In this document: in pieces, positions 1 to 8,570 of the stretch
Numbering within the stretch: position 1 is the stretch's first letter
Layout of the letters: every line of letters starts with the position of its first letter
Notes under the pieces: model-generated
Database searches by the model: none
Seen by the model: only the letters and a program-made list of their open reading frames with translations
Told to the model about the DNA's origin: nothing
From: Tersicoccus sp. Bi-70
Lineage (GTDB): Bacteria > Actinomycetota > Actinomycetes > Actinomycetales > Micrococcaceae
Direction: 5' to 3'
DNA length: 64,000 nucleotides
Assembly (NCBI RefSeq): GCF_001968825.1
Contig: NZ_MIEU01000002.1
Location: forward strand, 124,001 to 188,000
Made by a program: the position numbers and the translations under genes

Positions 1-96
1 GTCCGGCGGGGGGCGGGCGAGCGGGTGCGCGTCCCAGGTCGTGATCCGACACGACATCCGAGACGTTCAGTGTGGTCCGCGTCACGTTCGATGCGG

Positions 97-128
97 TACG
101 CTGGGCGGACTGACTGACCGTTCAGTCA
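97..128 (+). promoter_or_regulatory. Promoter with TetR-like operator upstream of the MHS transporter
   Basis: A -10-like hexamer TACGCT lies at 97-102. Just downstream, over the likely transcription start, is a perfect inverted repeat: TGACTGA (111-117), spacer CCGT, TCAGTCA (122-128). Seven-base arms with a short spacer are typical of TetR-family operators (family knowledge). A repressor bound here would block initiation. No TetR gene is in the window, so it may lie to the left of position 1. Confidence 0.55.
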
Positions 129-209
129 CTATCTCGCAGCATTCACCACGCACCACAGGGACGCCGTGGCATCACCGTCGATGCCGTGGCCGGGCACATC
201 GGAGCAGTC

Positions 210-1613
210 ATGACCACTGTCAACAGCAGCGCCCCGGCGCATCGCACCGGGGGCACCGCGGAGGAGCGGCGCGTCCTCGGGGCGACCCTCGTCGGCACCA
301 CGATCGAGTGGTACGACTTCTTCATCTACGCGCAGGCGACCGCGGTGGTGCTCACCCCGCTGTTCCTGGCCCCGCTGAACGCATCGAACCCGGCGCTGGC
401 CCAGATCGTCGCCTTCGCCACGATCGGCATCTCGTTCCTCTTCCGGCCGCTGGGCGCGATCGTCGCCGGCCACCTGGGCGACAAGCTCGGCCGCAAGCAG
501 ATGCTCGTCTTCACCCTGTTCATGATGGGAGCGGCCACCGCCCTCATCGGCGTGCTGCCGACCTACAACCAGATCGGCGTCGCCGCCCCGATCCTGCTGA
601 TCCTGCTGCGCGTGCTGCAGGGCTTCTCCGCCGGTGGCGAGTGGGGTGGCGCGGCGCTGATGAGCGTCGAGCACGCCCCCGTCAACAAGCGCGGCCTGTT
701 CGGCGCCTACCCGCAGATCGGCGTCCCGATCGGCATGATCCTGGCCACCGGCGTGCTGTGGATCCTCACCACCACGATGGGCCCGGCCTTCAACGAGTGG
801 GGCTGGCGCCTGCCGTTCCTCTTCTCCATCGTGCTGATCGGCGTGGGCTACGTCGTGCGCCGCACGGTCGAGGAGAGCCCGGTGTTCCAGGAGATGGCGC
901 TGCGGCGCAAGGAGTCCTCGGCTCCGCTCGGCCAGCTCTTCAAGCACCACACCAAGGAGGTCATCCTCACCGCGCTGATCTTCCTGGCGAACAACGCGGC
1001 CGGCTACCTGCTGATCGCCTTCTTCATCTCGTACGGCAGCTCCGTGCTGAAGCTCCCGCGCCCGGACCTGCTGCTGGTGACGACGCTCGGCGCCTTCGGC
1101 TGGCTCATCTTCACCTTCGTCGGCGGCGCTCTCTCCGACCGGCTCGGCCGGGTGCGCACCTTCCAGATCGGCTACGTCGGCCTCGTGATCTGGGCCGTGC
1201 CGATGTGGTACCTCATCGACAGCAAGAACCTGTTCCTGTTCTTCGTCGCCGTGTTCGTCCTGACCGTCTTCCTCGGCCTCTCCTACGGGCCGCAGGCCGC
1301 GCTGTACGCGGAGATGTTCCCGGCGAAGGTCCGCTACTCCGGCGTGTCGATCGGCTACGCGCTGGGCTCGATCCTCGGCGGTGCCTTCGCGCCGACCATC
1401 GCGCAGGCCCTGCTGGAGTCGTACAAGTCGACGATCCCGATCGGCGTCTATATCGCCGTCGCGGCCGTCATCTCGCTGATCGCGGTCTCGCTGGTCAAGG
1501 ACCCGAAGGGCGTGGACCTGCACGTCAAGGAGGTGCACGAGGAGTACCTCGCCGAGCACCCGGAGATCCGGGAGGATCTCGGCGTCGCAGGGGAGCCCGA
1601 CGCCGCCCGCTGA
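210..1613 (+). CDS. MFS transporter, metabolite:H+ symporter (MHS) family
   Basis: Probable proton-coupled importer of an organic acid or osmolyte in the cytoplasmic membrane; 467 residues, about 12 TM segments. The EWYDFF signature near residues 33-38 is typical of MHS proteins (ShiA/ProP/KgtP type), and a GHLGDKLGRK loop motif follows TM2. An upstream in-frame ATG at 186 has no ribosome site, whereas GGAG sits 5 bases before the ATG at 210, so 210 is chosen. The family is clear, the substrate is not. The TetR-like palindrome upstream suggests control by a ligand-sensing repressor. Confidence 0.85.
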   Translation: MTTVNSSAPAHRTGGTAEERRVLGATLVGTTIEWYDFFIYAQATAVVLTPLFLAPLNASNPALAQIVAFATIGISFLFRPLGAIVAGHLGDKLGRKQMLVFTLFMMGAATALIGVLPTYNQIGVAAPILLILLRVLQGFSAGGEWGGAALMSVEHAPVNKRGLFGAYPQIGVPIGMILATGVLWILTTTMGPAFNEWGWRLPFLFSIVLIGVGYVVRRTVEESPVFQEMALRRKESSAPLGQLFKHHTKEVILTALIFLANNAAGYLLIAFFISYGSSVLKLPRPDLLLVTTLGAFGWLIFTFVGGALSDRLGRVRTFQIGYVGLVIWAVPMWYLIDSKNLFLFFVAVFVLTVFLGLSYGPQAALYAEMFPAKVRYSGVSIGYALGSILGGAFAPTIAQALLESYKSTIPIGVYIAVAAVISLIAVSLVKDPKGVDLHVKEVHEEYLAEHPEIREDLGVAGEPDAAR

Positions 1614-1827
1614 CGCGGACACACTCGCTGCACCTCGCCACACCTCGCCGGCTCGTCACCCACCGGCCGCCCCCGGATCCGTTCCGGACGGCGCCCGGGG
1701 TGGCGGGCCGGCGTCGTTCCCCGGGCAGGACGGCACGGACGGCACGGGCGGGACCGGAGGAGGGGATAGCCTGTCGGTGGCGGGTCGAAACGAAGCCTGC
1801 TGTCGAACGCGAAGAGGGCACCGCCGA

Positions 1828-3303
1828 ATGACCAGCGACACCGGATCAGCAGAGCAGCAGCAGAACGAGGGGCAGGACCCCGGGCGCTGGCGGATCCTGG
1901 CGGTGCTGCTGGTGGCGATCTTCATGTCGCTGGTGAGCGTCAGCAGCGTCAACGTGGCACTGCCATCCATCCAGTCCGGTCTCGGCGCCACCCAGTCCCA
2001 GCTGCAGTGGGTGCTCTCGGGCTACGCCCTGACCTTTGGCGTCGTCCTCGTCGCCGCCGGACGGGCGGGGGACATCATCGGCCGCGCGCCCCTCTTCATC
2101 GGCGGCGTCGCCCTCTTCACCCTCTCCTCGGTCGCGGCCGGCCTGGCCACGGACCCCACCATGCTCGTCGTCGCCCGGTTCATCCAGGGCATCGGCTCCG
2201 GCCTGCTCAACCCGCAGGGCGTCGGCATGATCCAGCAGTACTTCCGCGGTGCCGAACGCGGGCGCGCCTTCGGTGCCTTCGGCAGCGCGGTGGGCGTCTC
2301 CGTCGGGGTGGGGCCGCTGCTCGGCGGCCTGCTGATCCAGCTCGGCGGCGTGCACGAGGGCTGGCGCTGGATCTTCTTCATCAACCTGCCCGTGGGCATC
2401 CTCGCGATCGTGCTGGCCCTGCTGTGGTTCCCGCGGCCGATGGTCGTCCGCCGGTCGGGCCGCACCGTGGGCGGCGTCGTGCGGGCCCTGGACCCGGTGG
2501 GGGCCCTGCTGCTCGGCGTCGCGATCTTCGCCGTCCTGCTGCCGTTCATGGAGGCGCGGGCGCAGGTCTCCGGCTGGCTGTGGGCGCTGGTGCCGGTCGG
2601 CGTCGTGCTCGGCGGCGCGTGGATGGCGTGGGAACGCCGCTACCAGCGCCGCGGCCACAGCCCGATGGTGGACCTGGACATCTTCCGCACCCGCAGTTTC
2701 TCCCGCGGGACGGCCCTGGTGGGGTTGTACTTCCTGGGCGTGACGAGCGTGTGGGTGCTGATCGCCCTCTACTTCCAGGAGGGACTCGGGCACACGCCCC
2801 TGGAGAGCGGGTCGATCGGTCTGCCCAACGCCGTCGCCTCCGCCCTCTCCGCCACCTGGGCCGGCCGCCACGTGCTGCGCCTGGGCCGGCGGCTCGTGAT
2901 CGGCGGCATGATCAGCGTGCTGCTGGGCCTCGGCCTGAGCGTGCTCGTGATCGAGCTGCACGGGCACGGCCTGGTCAGCGAGTGGTGGCTGTTGCTGACG
3001 CTGACGTTCGTCGGGCTCGGCCAGGGCGCCGTCGTCAGCCCCAACCAGACCCTCACCCTGGCCGAGGTGCCGCTCGAGTACGCGGGCAGCGCCGGCGGCA
3101 TCATGCAGACCGGTCAGCGCGTCGGCACCTCGGTGGGCATCGCCGTCATCACCGCCGCGGCCTTCACCGTGCTGGGTACCGGCGGCTGGGCGAACGCGAT
3201 CTCGGTCGGGTTCGGCCTGGTGGCCGTCGTGCTGCTGGGCGCGCTCGCCGTCGGTTTCGCGGACGAGCGGTCCCGGCGACAGGAGCCCACCCCGGCCTCC
3301 TGA
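1828..3303 (+). CDS. MFS drug exporter, DHA2 family (EmrB/QacA type)
   Basis: Predicted 14-TM drug:H+ antiporter of 491 residues. Motifs seen: LQWVLSGYAL in TM2 and the GRAGDIIGR loop after it, both usual for DHA2, followed by repeated Gly-rich helices. The chosen ATG at 1828 has GAAGAGGG about 9 bases upstream. A GTG at 1777 is in frame but would add an Arg-rich leader of low plausibility. A -10-like TAGCCT lies at 1767-1772, giving a leadered mRNA. It stands 8 bases from the convergent GntR gene. The substrate cannot be read from sequence. Confidence 0.82.
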   Translation: MTSDTGSAEQQQNEGQDPGRWRILAVLLVAIFMSLVSVSSVNVALPSIQSGLGATQSQLQWVLSGYALTFGVVLVAAGRAGDIIGRAPLFIGGVALFTLSSVAAGLATDPTMLVVARFIQGIGSGLLNPQGVGMIQQYFRGAERGRAFGAFGSAVGVSVGVGPLLGGLLIQLGGVHEGWRWIFFINLPVGILAIVLALLWFPRPMVVRRSGRTVGGVVRALDPVGALLLGVAIFAVLLPFMEARAQVSGWLWALVPVGVVLGGAWMAWERRYQRRGHSPMVDLDIFRTRSFSRGTALVGLYFLGVTSVWVLIALYFQEGLGHTPLESGSIGLPNAVASALSATWAGRHVLRLGRRLVIGGMISVLLGLGLSVLVIELHGHGLVSEWWLLLTLTFVGLGQGAVVSPNQTLTLAEVPLEYAGSAGGIMQTGQRVGTSVGIAVITAAAFTVLGTGGWANAISVGFGLVAVVLLGALAVGFADERSRRQEPTPAS

Positions 3304-3310
3304 CGCAGGG

Positions 3311-4009
3311 TCAGGACGCAGCGGACGTCGCGGAGGCGTCGTGGACGGCGCGATCCCGCACGCGCAGGATGTGCGCGCGCATGGCCTCGCGCGCGCCGGC
3401 CGGATTCTGGGCGGTGAACGCCTCGAGGACGCGGGTGTGCTCGGCGATCGCGCACTCCGCGTCGGTCACCCCGAGGTTGCCGAAGAAGCGGAAGCGCTGC
3501 ACCTGGCCGCCGAGGGCCCGGTAGCCGTTGAGCAGGAACCGGTTGTCGGCCTGCTCGGCGATCAACCGGTGGAACCGCTCGTCGGCCTCCCAGTAGGCGC
3601 CGTACTCCGCGAAGGTCGGCCCCGTCGGCGCCGTGCGCAGATCGTCGACGGCAACCCTCAGCGCGGTCAGGAGGTCCTTTGTCGCGTGCGCGCAGGCGCG
3701 CTCGGCGATGGCGGGCTCGATCACGAGCCGCGCGTCCATCAGCTCGGCGAGCTCCTCGGGCGTGAAGAGCGGAGCCACCCGGTAGCCCTTGAGGGCCACC
3801 CGGTGCACCAGCCCCGTGGACTCGAGGCGGGCGAGCGCCTCCCTGATCGGGGTGGGAGAGACCGCGAACTCCGCCGCCATGCGGTCGATCCCGAGCCCGG
3901 AACCGGGCTCGAGTCGACCGTCCATGAGCGAGGAGAGCAACTCCTGGTAGACGTAGTCCGCCAGGAGCTGACGACTCGCTGGCCGAGGTCCGTGGGGCAG
4001 GGCTGGCAT
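3311..4009 (-). CDS. GntR-family (FCD) regulator, probable repressor of the C4-sugar locus
   Basis: A 232-residue FadR-subfamily regulator. An N-terminal winged helix (about residues 10-78, recognition region REALARLESTG) is followed by an all-helical FCD ligand domain with conserved Arg/His positions. It is the only regulator in the 3.3-14 kb locus, and two copies of a TAGGAT/ATCCTA palindrome occur at the locus promoters, so it is the likely cognate repressor (inference). Its own start is preceded by TAGGAT exactly six bases upstream, giving a leaderless mRNA whose -10 is also half of that operator and hints at autoregulation. Confidence 0.85.
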   Translation of the reverse strand: MPALPHGPRPASRQLLADYVYQELLSSLMDGRLEPGSGLGIDRMAAEFAVSPTPIREALARLESTGLVHRVALKGYRVAPLFTPEELAELMDARLVIEPAIAERACAHATKDLLTALRVAVDDLRTAPTGPTFAEYGAYWEADERFHRLIAEQADNRFLLNGYRALGGQVQRFRFFGNLGVTDAECAIAEHTRVLEAFTAQNPAGAREAMRAHILRVRDRAVHDASATSAAS

Positions 4010-4015
4010 GCCGAG

Positions 4016-4021
4016 ATCCTA
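4016..4021 (-). promoter_or_regulatory. Leaderless -10 element of the GntR gene
   Basis: TAGGAT on the minus strand ends six bases before the ATG at 4009, the spacing shared by many genes in this window. It equals a half-site of the locus palindromes at 8532 and 14090, so the regulator could touch its own promoter. Confidence 0.5.
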
Positions 4022-4056
4022 TCGAACGGGCCTGTTGCCGAACGCCACGGGATGGA

Positions 4057-5433
4057 CTAGTGTCCCGGCGCGACGGCCTCGTCGTGCAGCAGGTCGTCGG
4101 ACTTCGCGCGCCGGAAGTACTTGGTCAGCCAGATCATCAGGGCGGCCAGGAAGGCGAAGACGCCGAGCGAGACGACGCCCCACACCCCGGTCGCGGTGGG
4201 GACCGCGGCATTGATGCCGGTGCGCATCAGCGGGGCGACGAATCCGCCCAGGTTGCCGAGCGAGTTGATCAGGCCGATGCCGGCCGCCGCCGCCGTGCCG
4301 GTGAGGAATGCGGTGGGGTAGGACCAGGTGATCGGCCCGACGGAGAGGAAGCTCGAGACCGCCAGGGTGATGAACAGGATGCCGAGCAGCGGCAGGTTGT
4401 TCGCCCCGGCCCACGCGGAGCCGAGGATGAACACCCCGGTGCCCAGGTAGAACAGGGTGCCCCAGTTCCGGCGTCGGGTCAGCGTGTTCGCGGCCCTGCC
4501 GAAGAAGTAGCAGGCGAACAGGCCCACCAGCCACGGGATCGCCGTGATCAGGCCGACCTGCCAGCCGACCTTCAGGCCGATCAGCCCGGAGACCTGCTGC
4601 GGCAGGTAGAACGTCGTCCCGTAGACCGCGATCTGCAGGGCGAAGTAGATGATCGTGAAGTACCAGACCTTCCAGTTGGACAGCGCCCGCCAGATGCCGC
4701 TGGGGCCGTCCTCGGTGCGCAGCCGGTCCTCGACCGCCATCGCGTTGGAGAGGGCGTTCTTCTCGTCCTGCTCGAGGAACGTCGCCTCGGCCGGGCTGTT
4801 GGTCAGCAGGAACAGGGCGGCGACGCCGGCGATGACGGCGAGCATGCCCTCGGCGAAGAACATCACCTGCCAGCCGTGCCACGGGGTCAGCGAGTCGCCG
4901 AAGCTGATCAGGCCGCCGCTGAGCGGCGCGCCGATCATCTGGGAGAACGGCTGCGCGAGGTAGAAGATCGCGAACATCTGCACGCGCACCTTGTTGGGGA
5001 ACCAGTCCGACAGGAACATGATCACGCCCGGGAACAGCCCGGCCTCGGTCACGCCGAGCAGGAAGCGCAGGACGATGAACATGGTGTCGTTCGTCGTGAA
5101 CGAGAACGCCGCCGCGACGATGCCCCACGTGATGGCGATGCGGGCGAGCCAGAAGCGGGCGCCGAAACGCTTGAGCAGCAGGTTGCTCGGGATCTCGAAC
5201 AGGGCATAGCCGATGAAGAAGATGCCGGCGCCGAGGGCGAACGCGCCGTCGCTGACGCCACGGTCGGTGCGCAGGGCGGCCTCCGCGAACCCGACGTTGG
5301 TCCGGTCCAGGAAGGCGACGAAATACAGGATGACGAGCATGGGCATCAAGTGGCGGGCGGCCTTGGCCACCGCGCTCTTGAGCGAGGCGTCGTGCAGGGA
5401 CGGGGTGACCGTCCCCTCAGCGGAGTGGGACAC
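4057..5433 (-). CDS. MFS transporter, anion:cation symporter (ACS) family
   Basis: A 458-residue 12-TM transporter. FLDRTNVGFA in TM1 and GYALFEIPSNLLL in TM2 are hallmarks of the ACS family (GudP, TtuB, phthalate and sugar-acid permeases). A RAWGI-like segment and a central cytoplasmic loop of about 45 residues are present. It is the last structural gene of the minus-strand operon that begins at 8473, next to acid-sugar catabolic enzymes. Uptake of a tetronate or similar sugar acid is therefore the best guess. A small membrane-protein gene lies 99 bases upstream. Confidence 0.88.
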   Translation of the reverse strand: MSHSAEGTVTPSLHDASLKSAVAKAARHLMPMLVILYFVAFLDRTNVGFAEAALRTDRGVSDGAFALGAGIFFIGYALFEIPSNLLLKRFGARFWLARIAITWGIVAAAFSFTTNDTMFIVLRFLLGVTEAGLFPGVIMFLSDWFPNKVRVQMFAIFYLAQPFSQMIGAPLSGGLISFGDSLTPWHGWQVMFFAEGMLAVIAGVAALFLLTNSPAEATFLEQDEKNALSNAMAVEDRLRTEDGPSGIWRALSNWKVWYFTIIYFALQIAVYGTTFYLPQQVSGLIGLKVGWQVGLITAIPWLVGLFACYFFGRAANTLTRRRNWGTLFYLGTGVFILGSAWAGANNLPLLGILFITLAVSSFLSVGPITWSYPTAFLTGTAAAAGIGLINSLGNLGGFVAPLMRTGINAAVPTATGVWGVVSLGVFAFLAALMIWLTKYFRRAKSDDLLHDEAVAPGH

Positions 5434-5532
5434 GTCGGCTCTCCTTCGAGTTCAACAGTGCGGGTTCACAGTGCGGGGTTCGAACGGTGCGGGTTCTTCC
5501 AGTGCGGTTCCAACGGGGTGGTGCAGGTCGGA

Positions 5533-5637
5533 CTAGTGGCCGTTGACGATCGAGATCACGCCGAACACGACGAGGACGATGCCGATGGCGAGGAAGACGA
5601 GACGCGACGTCGTCCAGGTGCGCGGGCGGGGACTCAT
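5533..5637 (-). CDS. 34-residue single-TM small membrane protein
   Basis: Too short for routine gene callers. It encodes 34 residues: a basic N-terminus (MSPRPRTWTTSR), one hydrophobic helix (LVFLAIGIVLVVFGVISIV) and the tail NGH, ending in TAG. A good Shine-Dalgarno GAGGAG stands 5 bases before the ATG. It lies between the SDR and the ACS transporter genes in the same operon. Its layout (N-in, one helix) resembles small accessory subunits of transporters such as MetS of NSS carriers, but no homology to a known family is claimed. It could assist or stabilise the adjacent permease. Confidence 0.6.
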   Translation of the reverse strand: MSPRPRTWTTSRLVFLAIGIVLVVFGVISIVNGH

Positions 5638-5661
5638 GGGTGCTCCTCGGTGCGGTGGGCG

Positions 5662-6429
5662 TCAGTGCATGTAGAGGCCGCCGTCGACGTTCAGGGTCTG
5701 GCCCGTCACGAAGCCGGCGTCGGCGCTGATCAGGTAGGCGACCGCGGCGGCGATGTCCTTCGGCGTGCCGATGCGTGGCAGCACCCCGTCCGCGGCCATG
5801 GCGGTCTTGCGCTCCTCGGTGAGCGTGCCGCCCATGATGTCGGTGTCGATCGGGCCGGGGGAGATCACATTCACCGTGATGCCCGAGGGGCCCAGCTCCC
5901 GGGCCACGCTGCGCGAGAACCCGATGATGCCGGCCTTGGCGGCCGAGTACGCGGTCTTGCTGTAGGTGCCGCCGCCGCGCTGCGCCGAGACGGAGGAGAG
6001 GCTGACGACGCGGCCGACGCCGTGCTGGACCATGGTCTCGACCGCCCGGCGGGTCGCGTGGTGGGTGCCGCCGAGGTTGATGTCCAGCACCCGGTTCCAC
6101 TCCTCGGGGCTGACCTCCAGGTACGGCACGGGCGAGGAGACACCGGCCAGGTTGACCAGCGCGACGAGCTGGGGGAGGGCGGCCTCGAGCTCGTCGAAGG
6201 CGGCGCGCACCTGCGCCTCGTCGGCGACGTCGGCGCCGGCACCGGCGGCCGTGACGCCGTGCTCACGGGCGATCTCCTCGGCGACCTGCGCGGCGGCGTC
6301 GGCGTCCAGGTCGATGATGCCGACGTTCCAGCCGCGTTCGGCCAGGTAGTGGGCGGAGGCGCGGCCGATGCCGCGCGGCGAGGCGGCACCGGTGAGGACG
6401 ACGGTGCGGGATTCGGGGAAGTCGGTCAT
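5662..6429 (-). CDS. Short-chain dehydrogenase/reductase (SDR) of the C4 locus
   Basis: A 255-residue classical SDR. Seen are the cofactor motif TGAASPRGIG near residue 14, an NLAG equivalent of NNAG, catalytic Ser in SLSSVSA and the YSAAK Tyr-Lys pair, then the SPGPIDTDI loop. Such enzymes in tetritol and sugar-acid loci oxidise a secondary hydroxyl with NAD(P)+. The substrate here is inferred only from its operon position, between the 3HCDH-type dehydrogenase and the transporter. An AGGAGC-type ribosome site precedes the ATG at 6429. Confidence 0.85.
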   Translation of the reverse strand: MTDFPESRTVVLTGAASPRGIGRASAHYLAERGWNVGIIDLDADAAAQVAEEIAREHGVTAAGAGADVADEAQVRAAFDELEAALPQLVALVNLAGVSSPVPYLEVSPEEWNRVLDINLGGTHHATRRAVETMVQHGVGRVVSLSSVSAQRGGGTYSKTAYSAAKAGIIGFSRSVARELGPSGITVNVISPGPIDTDIMGGTLTEERKTAMAADGVLPRIGTPKDIAAAVAYLISADAGFVTGQTLNVDGGLYMH

Positions 6430-6476
6430 GGCAGCTCCTGTTCGGCGTGCGGGGAAGGCATCGAAGGGGGATGGGC

Positions 6477-7466
6477 TCAGGTCGTCGGCTGCGACGTGGC
6501 CGGCTCGACCGGGCCGGCGACGGGGGCGGGCCCGAGCTCGTCCATGACCTTCTTGATCGCCACGTAGGCCTTGTTGCGGTAGGCGACGAGCTCGGCCGTC
6601 CGGTCCGCCGGGACGTCGAGGTAGCCGGCGCCGGTCTTGGTGCCGAACTTGCCGGCGTCGACGAGTTCGCGCAGCGACTCCGGCGTCGCGAACCGCTCGG
6701 GCCAGCGGGTCTGCAGGGAGGCGTAGCAGAAGGCGTACACGTCGAGCCCGGCCATGTCGGCGATCGCGAACGGCCCGAACGCGGGCAGCCGGAACCCGAA
6801 GGTCGTGCGCACGATCGTGTCGATGTCGTCGGGGGTGGCGATGCCCTCCTCGACGATCTGCGTGGCCTCGTGGAAGAGGGCGTACTGCAGGCGGTTGAGC
6901 ACGAAGCCGGTCGCGTCCTTGACCCGGGCGGTCTCCTTGCCGGTCGAGGCGACGATCTCCTCGACGACGGGCAGGATCGCCTCGTCCGTGCCGGCGTGGG
7001 GGATCAACTCGACGCCCGGGATGAAGGGCGCCGGGTTGGAGAAGTGCACCCCGAGGAACCGCTCCGGGTGCGTGACGGCCTCGGCGAGGGAGCCGATCAG
7101 GATGGTCGAGGTGTTCGAGCCGATGATGGCGTCCGGCCGGGCCGCCGCGCTGATCCGGCGCAGCGTCTCGTGCTTGATCTCGATCTTCTCCGGGACGGCC
7201 TCCTCGATGAACTCCGCGTCGGCGACGGCCTCCTCGATCGAGGCGGCGGCCGTCAGGTGCGCGTCGATGCGCTCGACGGCGTCGGCGGGGAAGAGCCCGT
7301 CGGCGACGAAGGCCTCGGCCTCGGTGAGCAGGCGGGCACGGTTGTCCACGGCGATCTGCTCGCTGATGTCGGCGATGCGGACGGTGGCTCCGGCGAGGGC
7401 GAGGCACTGGGCGATACCGCCGCCCATGTACCCGGATCCGACGACGGCGATGGTGCGGGGGCTCAT
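6477..7466 (-). CDS. 3-hydroxyacyl-CoA dehydrogenase-family oxidoreductase (L-gulonate 3-dehydrogenase-like)
   Basis: A 329-residue two-domain NAD-dependent dehydrogenase. The Rossmann motif VGSGYMGGGIA lies near residue 7. The HFSNP motif supplies the catalytic His and substrate loop, and the C-terminal helical 3HCDH domain has GFVLNRLQ and TFGFRLPAFGPF. The family includes 3-hydroxybutyryl-CoA, L-carnitine and L-gulonate 3-dehydrogenases. No thiolase or other beta-oxidation gene is nearby, so C3 oxidation of a free hydroxy acid is more likely than fatty-acid work (inference). Its ATG overlaps the TGA of the isomerase gene upstream, indicating translational coupling. Confidence 0.82.
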   Translation of the reverse strand: MSPRTIAVVGSGYMGGGIAQCLALAGATVRIADISEQIAVDNRARLLTEAEAFVADGLFPADAVERIDAHLTAAASIEEAVADAEFIEEAVPEKIEIKHETLRRISAAARPDAIIGSNTSTILIGSLAEAVTHPERFLGVHFSNPAPFIPGVELIPHAGTDEAILPVVEEIVASTGKETARVKDATGFVLNRLQYALFHEATQIVEEGIATPDDIDTIVRTTFGFRLPAFGPFAIADMAGLDVYAFCYASLQTRWPERFATPESLRELVDAGKFGTKTGAGYLDVPADRTAELVAYRNKAYVAIKKVMDELGPAPVAGPVEPATSQPTT

Positions 7467-8473
7467 GCGGACTCTCCTTCGGCTCCTGCTGAGTCGCCTG
7501 CTGTTGAAACGCCTGCGGCGGATGCGCGCGGTGCGTGCTCGTCGCGGGGAAGCAGGGAACGGATGTAGCGCTGGTTGGTGGCGCAGACGCCGAGGCTGTC
7601 CCCGCCGTACTGCTCGGTCAGGAAGATCCCGGAGAACCCGTCGCGGACGGCGTCGCGGATCACCTGGCGGTAGTTGATCAGCCCGGTCTCCATGGTGGAG
7701 GGGGTGGACGTGGCCCAGCTGCCGTCGGCCGCCTCGTCACGCGCGTAGTTCTTCACGTGCCAGTAGTTGGCATACGGCAGGGTCTTCGCGTAGAGCTCCT
7801 GCCAGTGCTCGACCGGCCGGTGCAGCCGGATCAGGTTGGCGACGTCGGGGTTGAGGCCGACGTTGTCCAGGCCGACCTCCTCGACGAAGCGCACAGCGCT
7901 GTCGGCGGTGCCGAGATAGGTGTCCTCGTACAGCTCGAGGGCAACGGGCAGGCCCACCTCGGCGGCGTGCGTGCCGAGTTCGCGGATGGAGCGCACCGCC
8001 AGGTCCCACCGCTCGGGGTCGTCGGGATCCTTCGGCCCCTCCGCGGTCCAGAACCACAGGGCACGTCGCTGCGCCTCGGAGAAGGGCTGGTGCAGGCCGG
8101 TGGAGAAGACCTGCATGCCCCACGCCGCCGCGGCGTCGATGGTCCGGTGGGCGTAGGCGAGGTTGCGCTCCTCGTGCCCGGGCATGATCACGCTCTGGCG
8201 CTGCAGGTGCACCGAGGGGATGCCGACGCCGTGCGAGGCGGCGATCGCCAGGAACTCGTCCCGCCGGGACGGCTCGAGGTCGGCGGGCCGGACGTGACTG
8301 TCGGCGAGCTCGGCGAGCGTGAAGCCGGCCTCCGCGACCTGCGTGAACATGTCGTCCCAGACCGCCGGGTCGGCATCGTGCAGGCTCACGCCCGCGGCGT
8401 CCTTGACGGGGAACGCGTGCAGGCACGTGGCGATGGGCCACGTCGATGCGATGTACGGCGGCGTCTGCGGCAT
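7463..8473 (-). CDS. Sugar-phosphate isomerase/epimerase-like TIM-barrel protein
   Basis: First gene of the promoter-proximal half-operon, 336 residues. It belongs to the xylose-isomerase-like/AP endonuclease 2 TIM-barrel superfamily. Probable metal ligands are the acidic or His residues in ALELYEDT, LNPDVAN, YWHVKNY and FLTEQYGG, a usual E-D-H-E set for epimerases and isomerases. In tetronate catabolism OtnI interconverts 2-oxo- and 3-oxo-tetronate, and this protein could hold that place although OtnI is a shorter Hyi-type enzyme. The last 25 residues are a low-complexity Ala/Gly/Glu tail. Ribosome site GGAAGGA precedes the ATG. Confidence 0.72.
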   Translation of the reverse strand: MPQTPPYIASTWPIATCLHAFPVKDAAGVSLHDADPAVWDDMFTQVAEAGFTLAELADSHVRPADLEPSRRDEFLAIAASHGVGIPSVHLQRQSVIMPGHEERNLAYAHRTIDAAAAWGMQVFSTGLHQPFSEAQRRALWFWTAEGPKDPDDPERWDLAVRSIRELGTHAAEVGLPVALELYEDTYLGTADSAVRFVEEVGLDNVGLNPDVANLIRLHRPVEHWQELYAKTLPYANYWHVKNYARDEAADGSWATSTPSTMETGLINYRQVIRDAVRDGFSGIFLTEQYGGDSLGVCATNQRYIRSLLPRDEHAPRASAAGVSTAGDSAGAEGESA

Positions 8474-8531
8474 GGGTCGTGAAGTCCTTCCGGAGCGCGG
8501 ATTCCGTTCGAGCCGGATCAGCCGATCGTAA

Positions 8532-8543
8532 ATCCTATAGGAT
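8532..8543. promoter_or_regulatory. GntR-type operator overlapping the promoter of the 8473-4057 operon
   Basis: Perfect 12-base palindrome ATCCTATAGGAT, 60 bases before the isomerase start and 28 bases after the LtnD-like stop. The core repeats that at 14090-14111. Read on the minus strand it contains TAGGAT, a good actinobacterial -10, so bound repressor would cover the RNA polymerase site. The outer flanks are less symmetrical than in the 14090 copy. Confidence 0.65.
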
Positions 8544-8570
8544 ATAGAGTGGCGCAGATCACGTCAGCCG

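Noticed and set aside
1777-1827. Upstream GTG start for the DHA2 transporter
   Set aside because: The added residues are Arg/Cys-rich and unlike a transporter N-terminus, and the ATG at 1828 has its own ribosome site.
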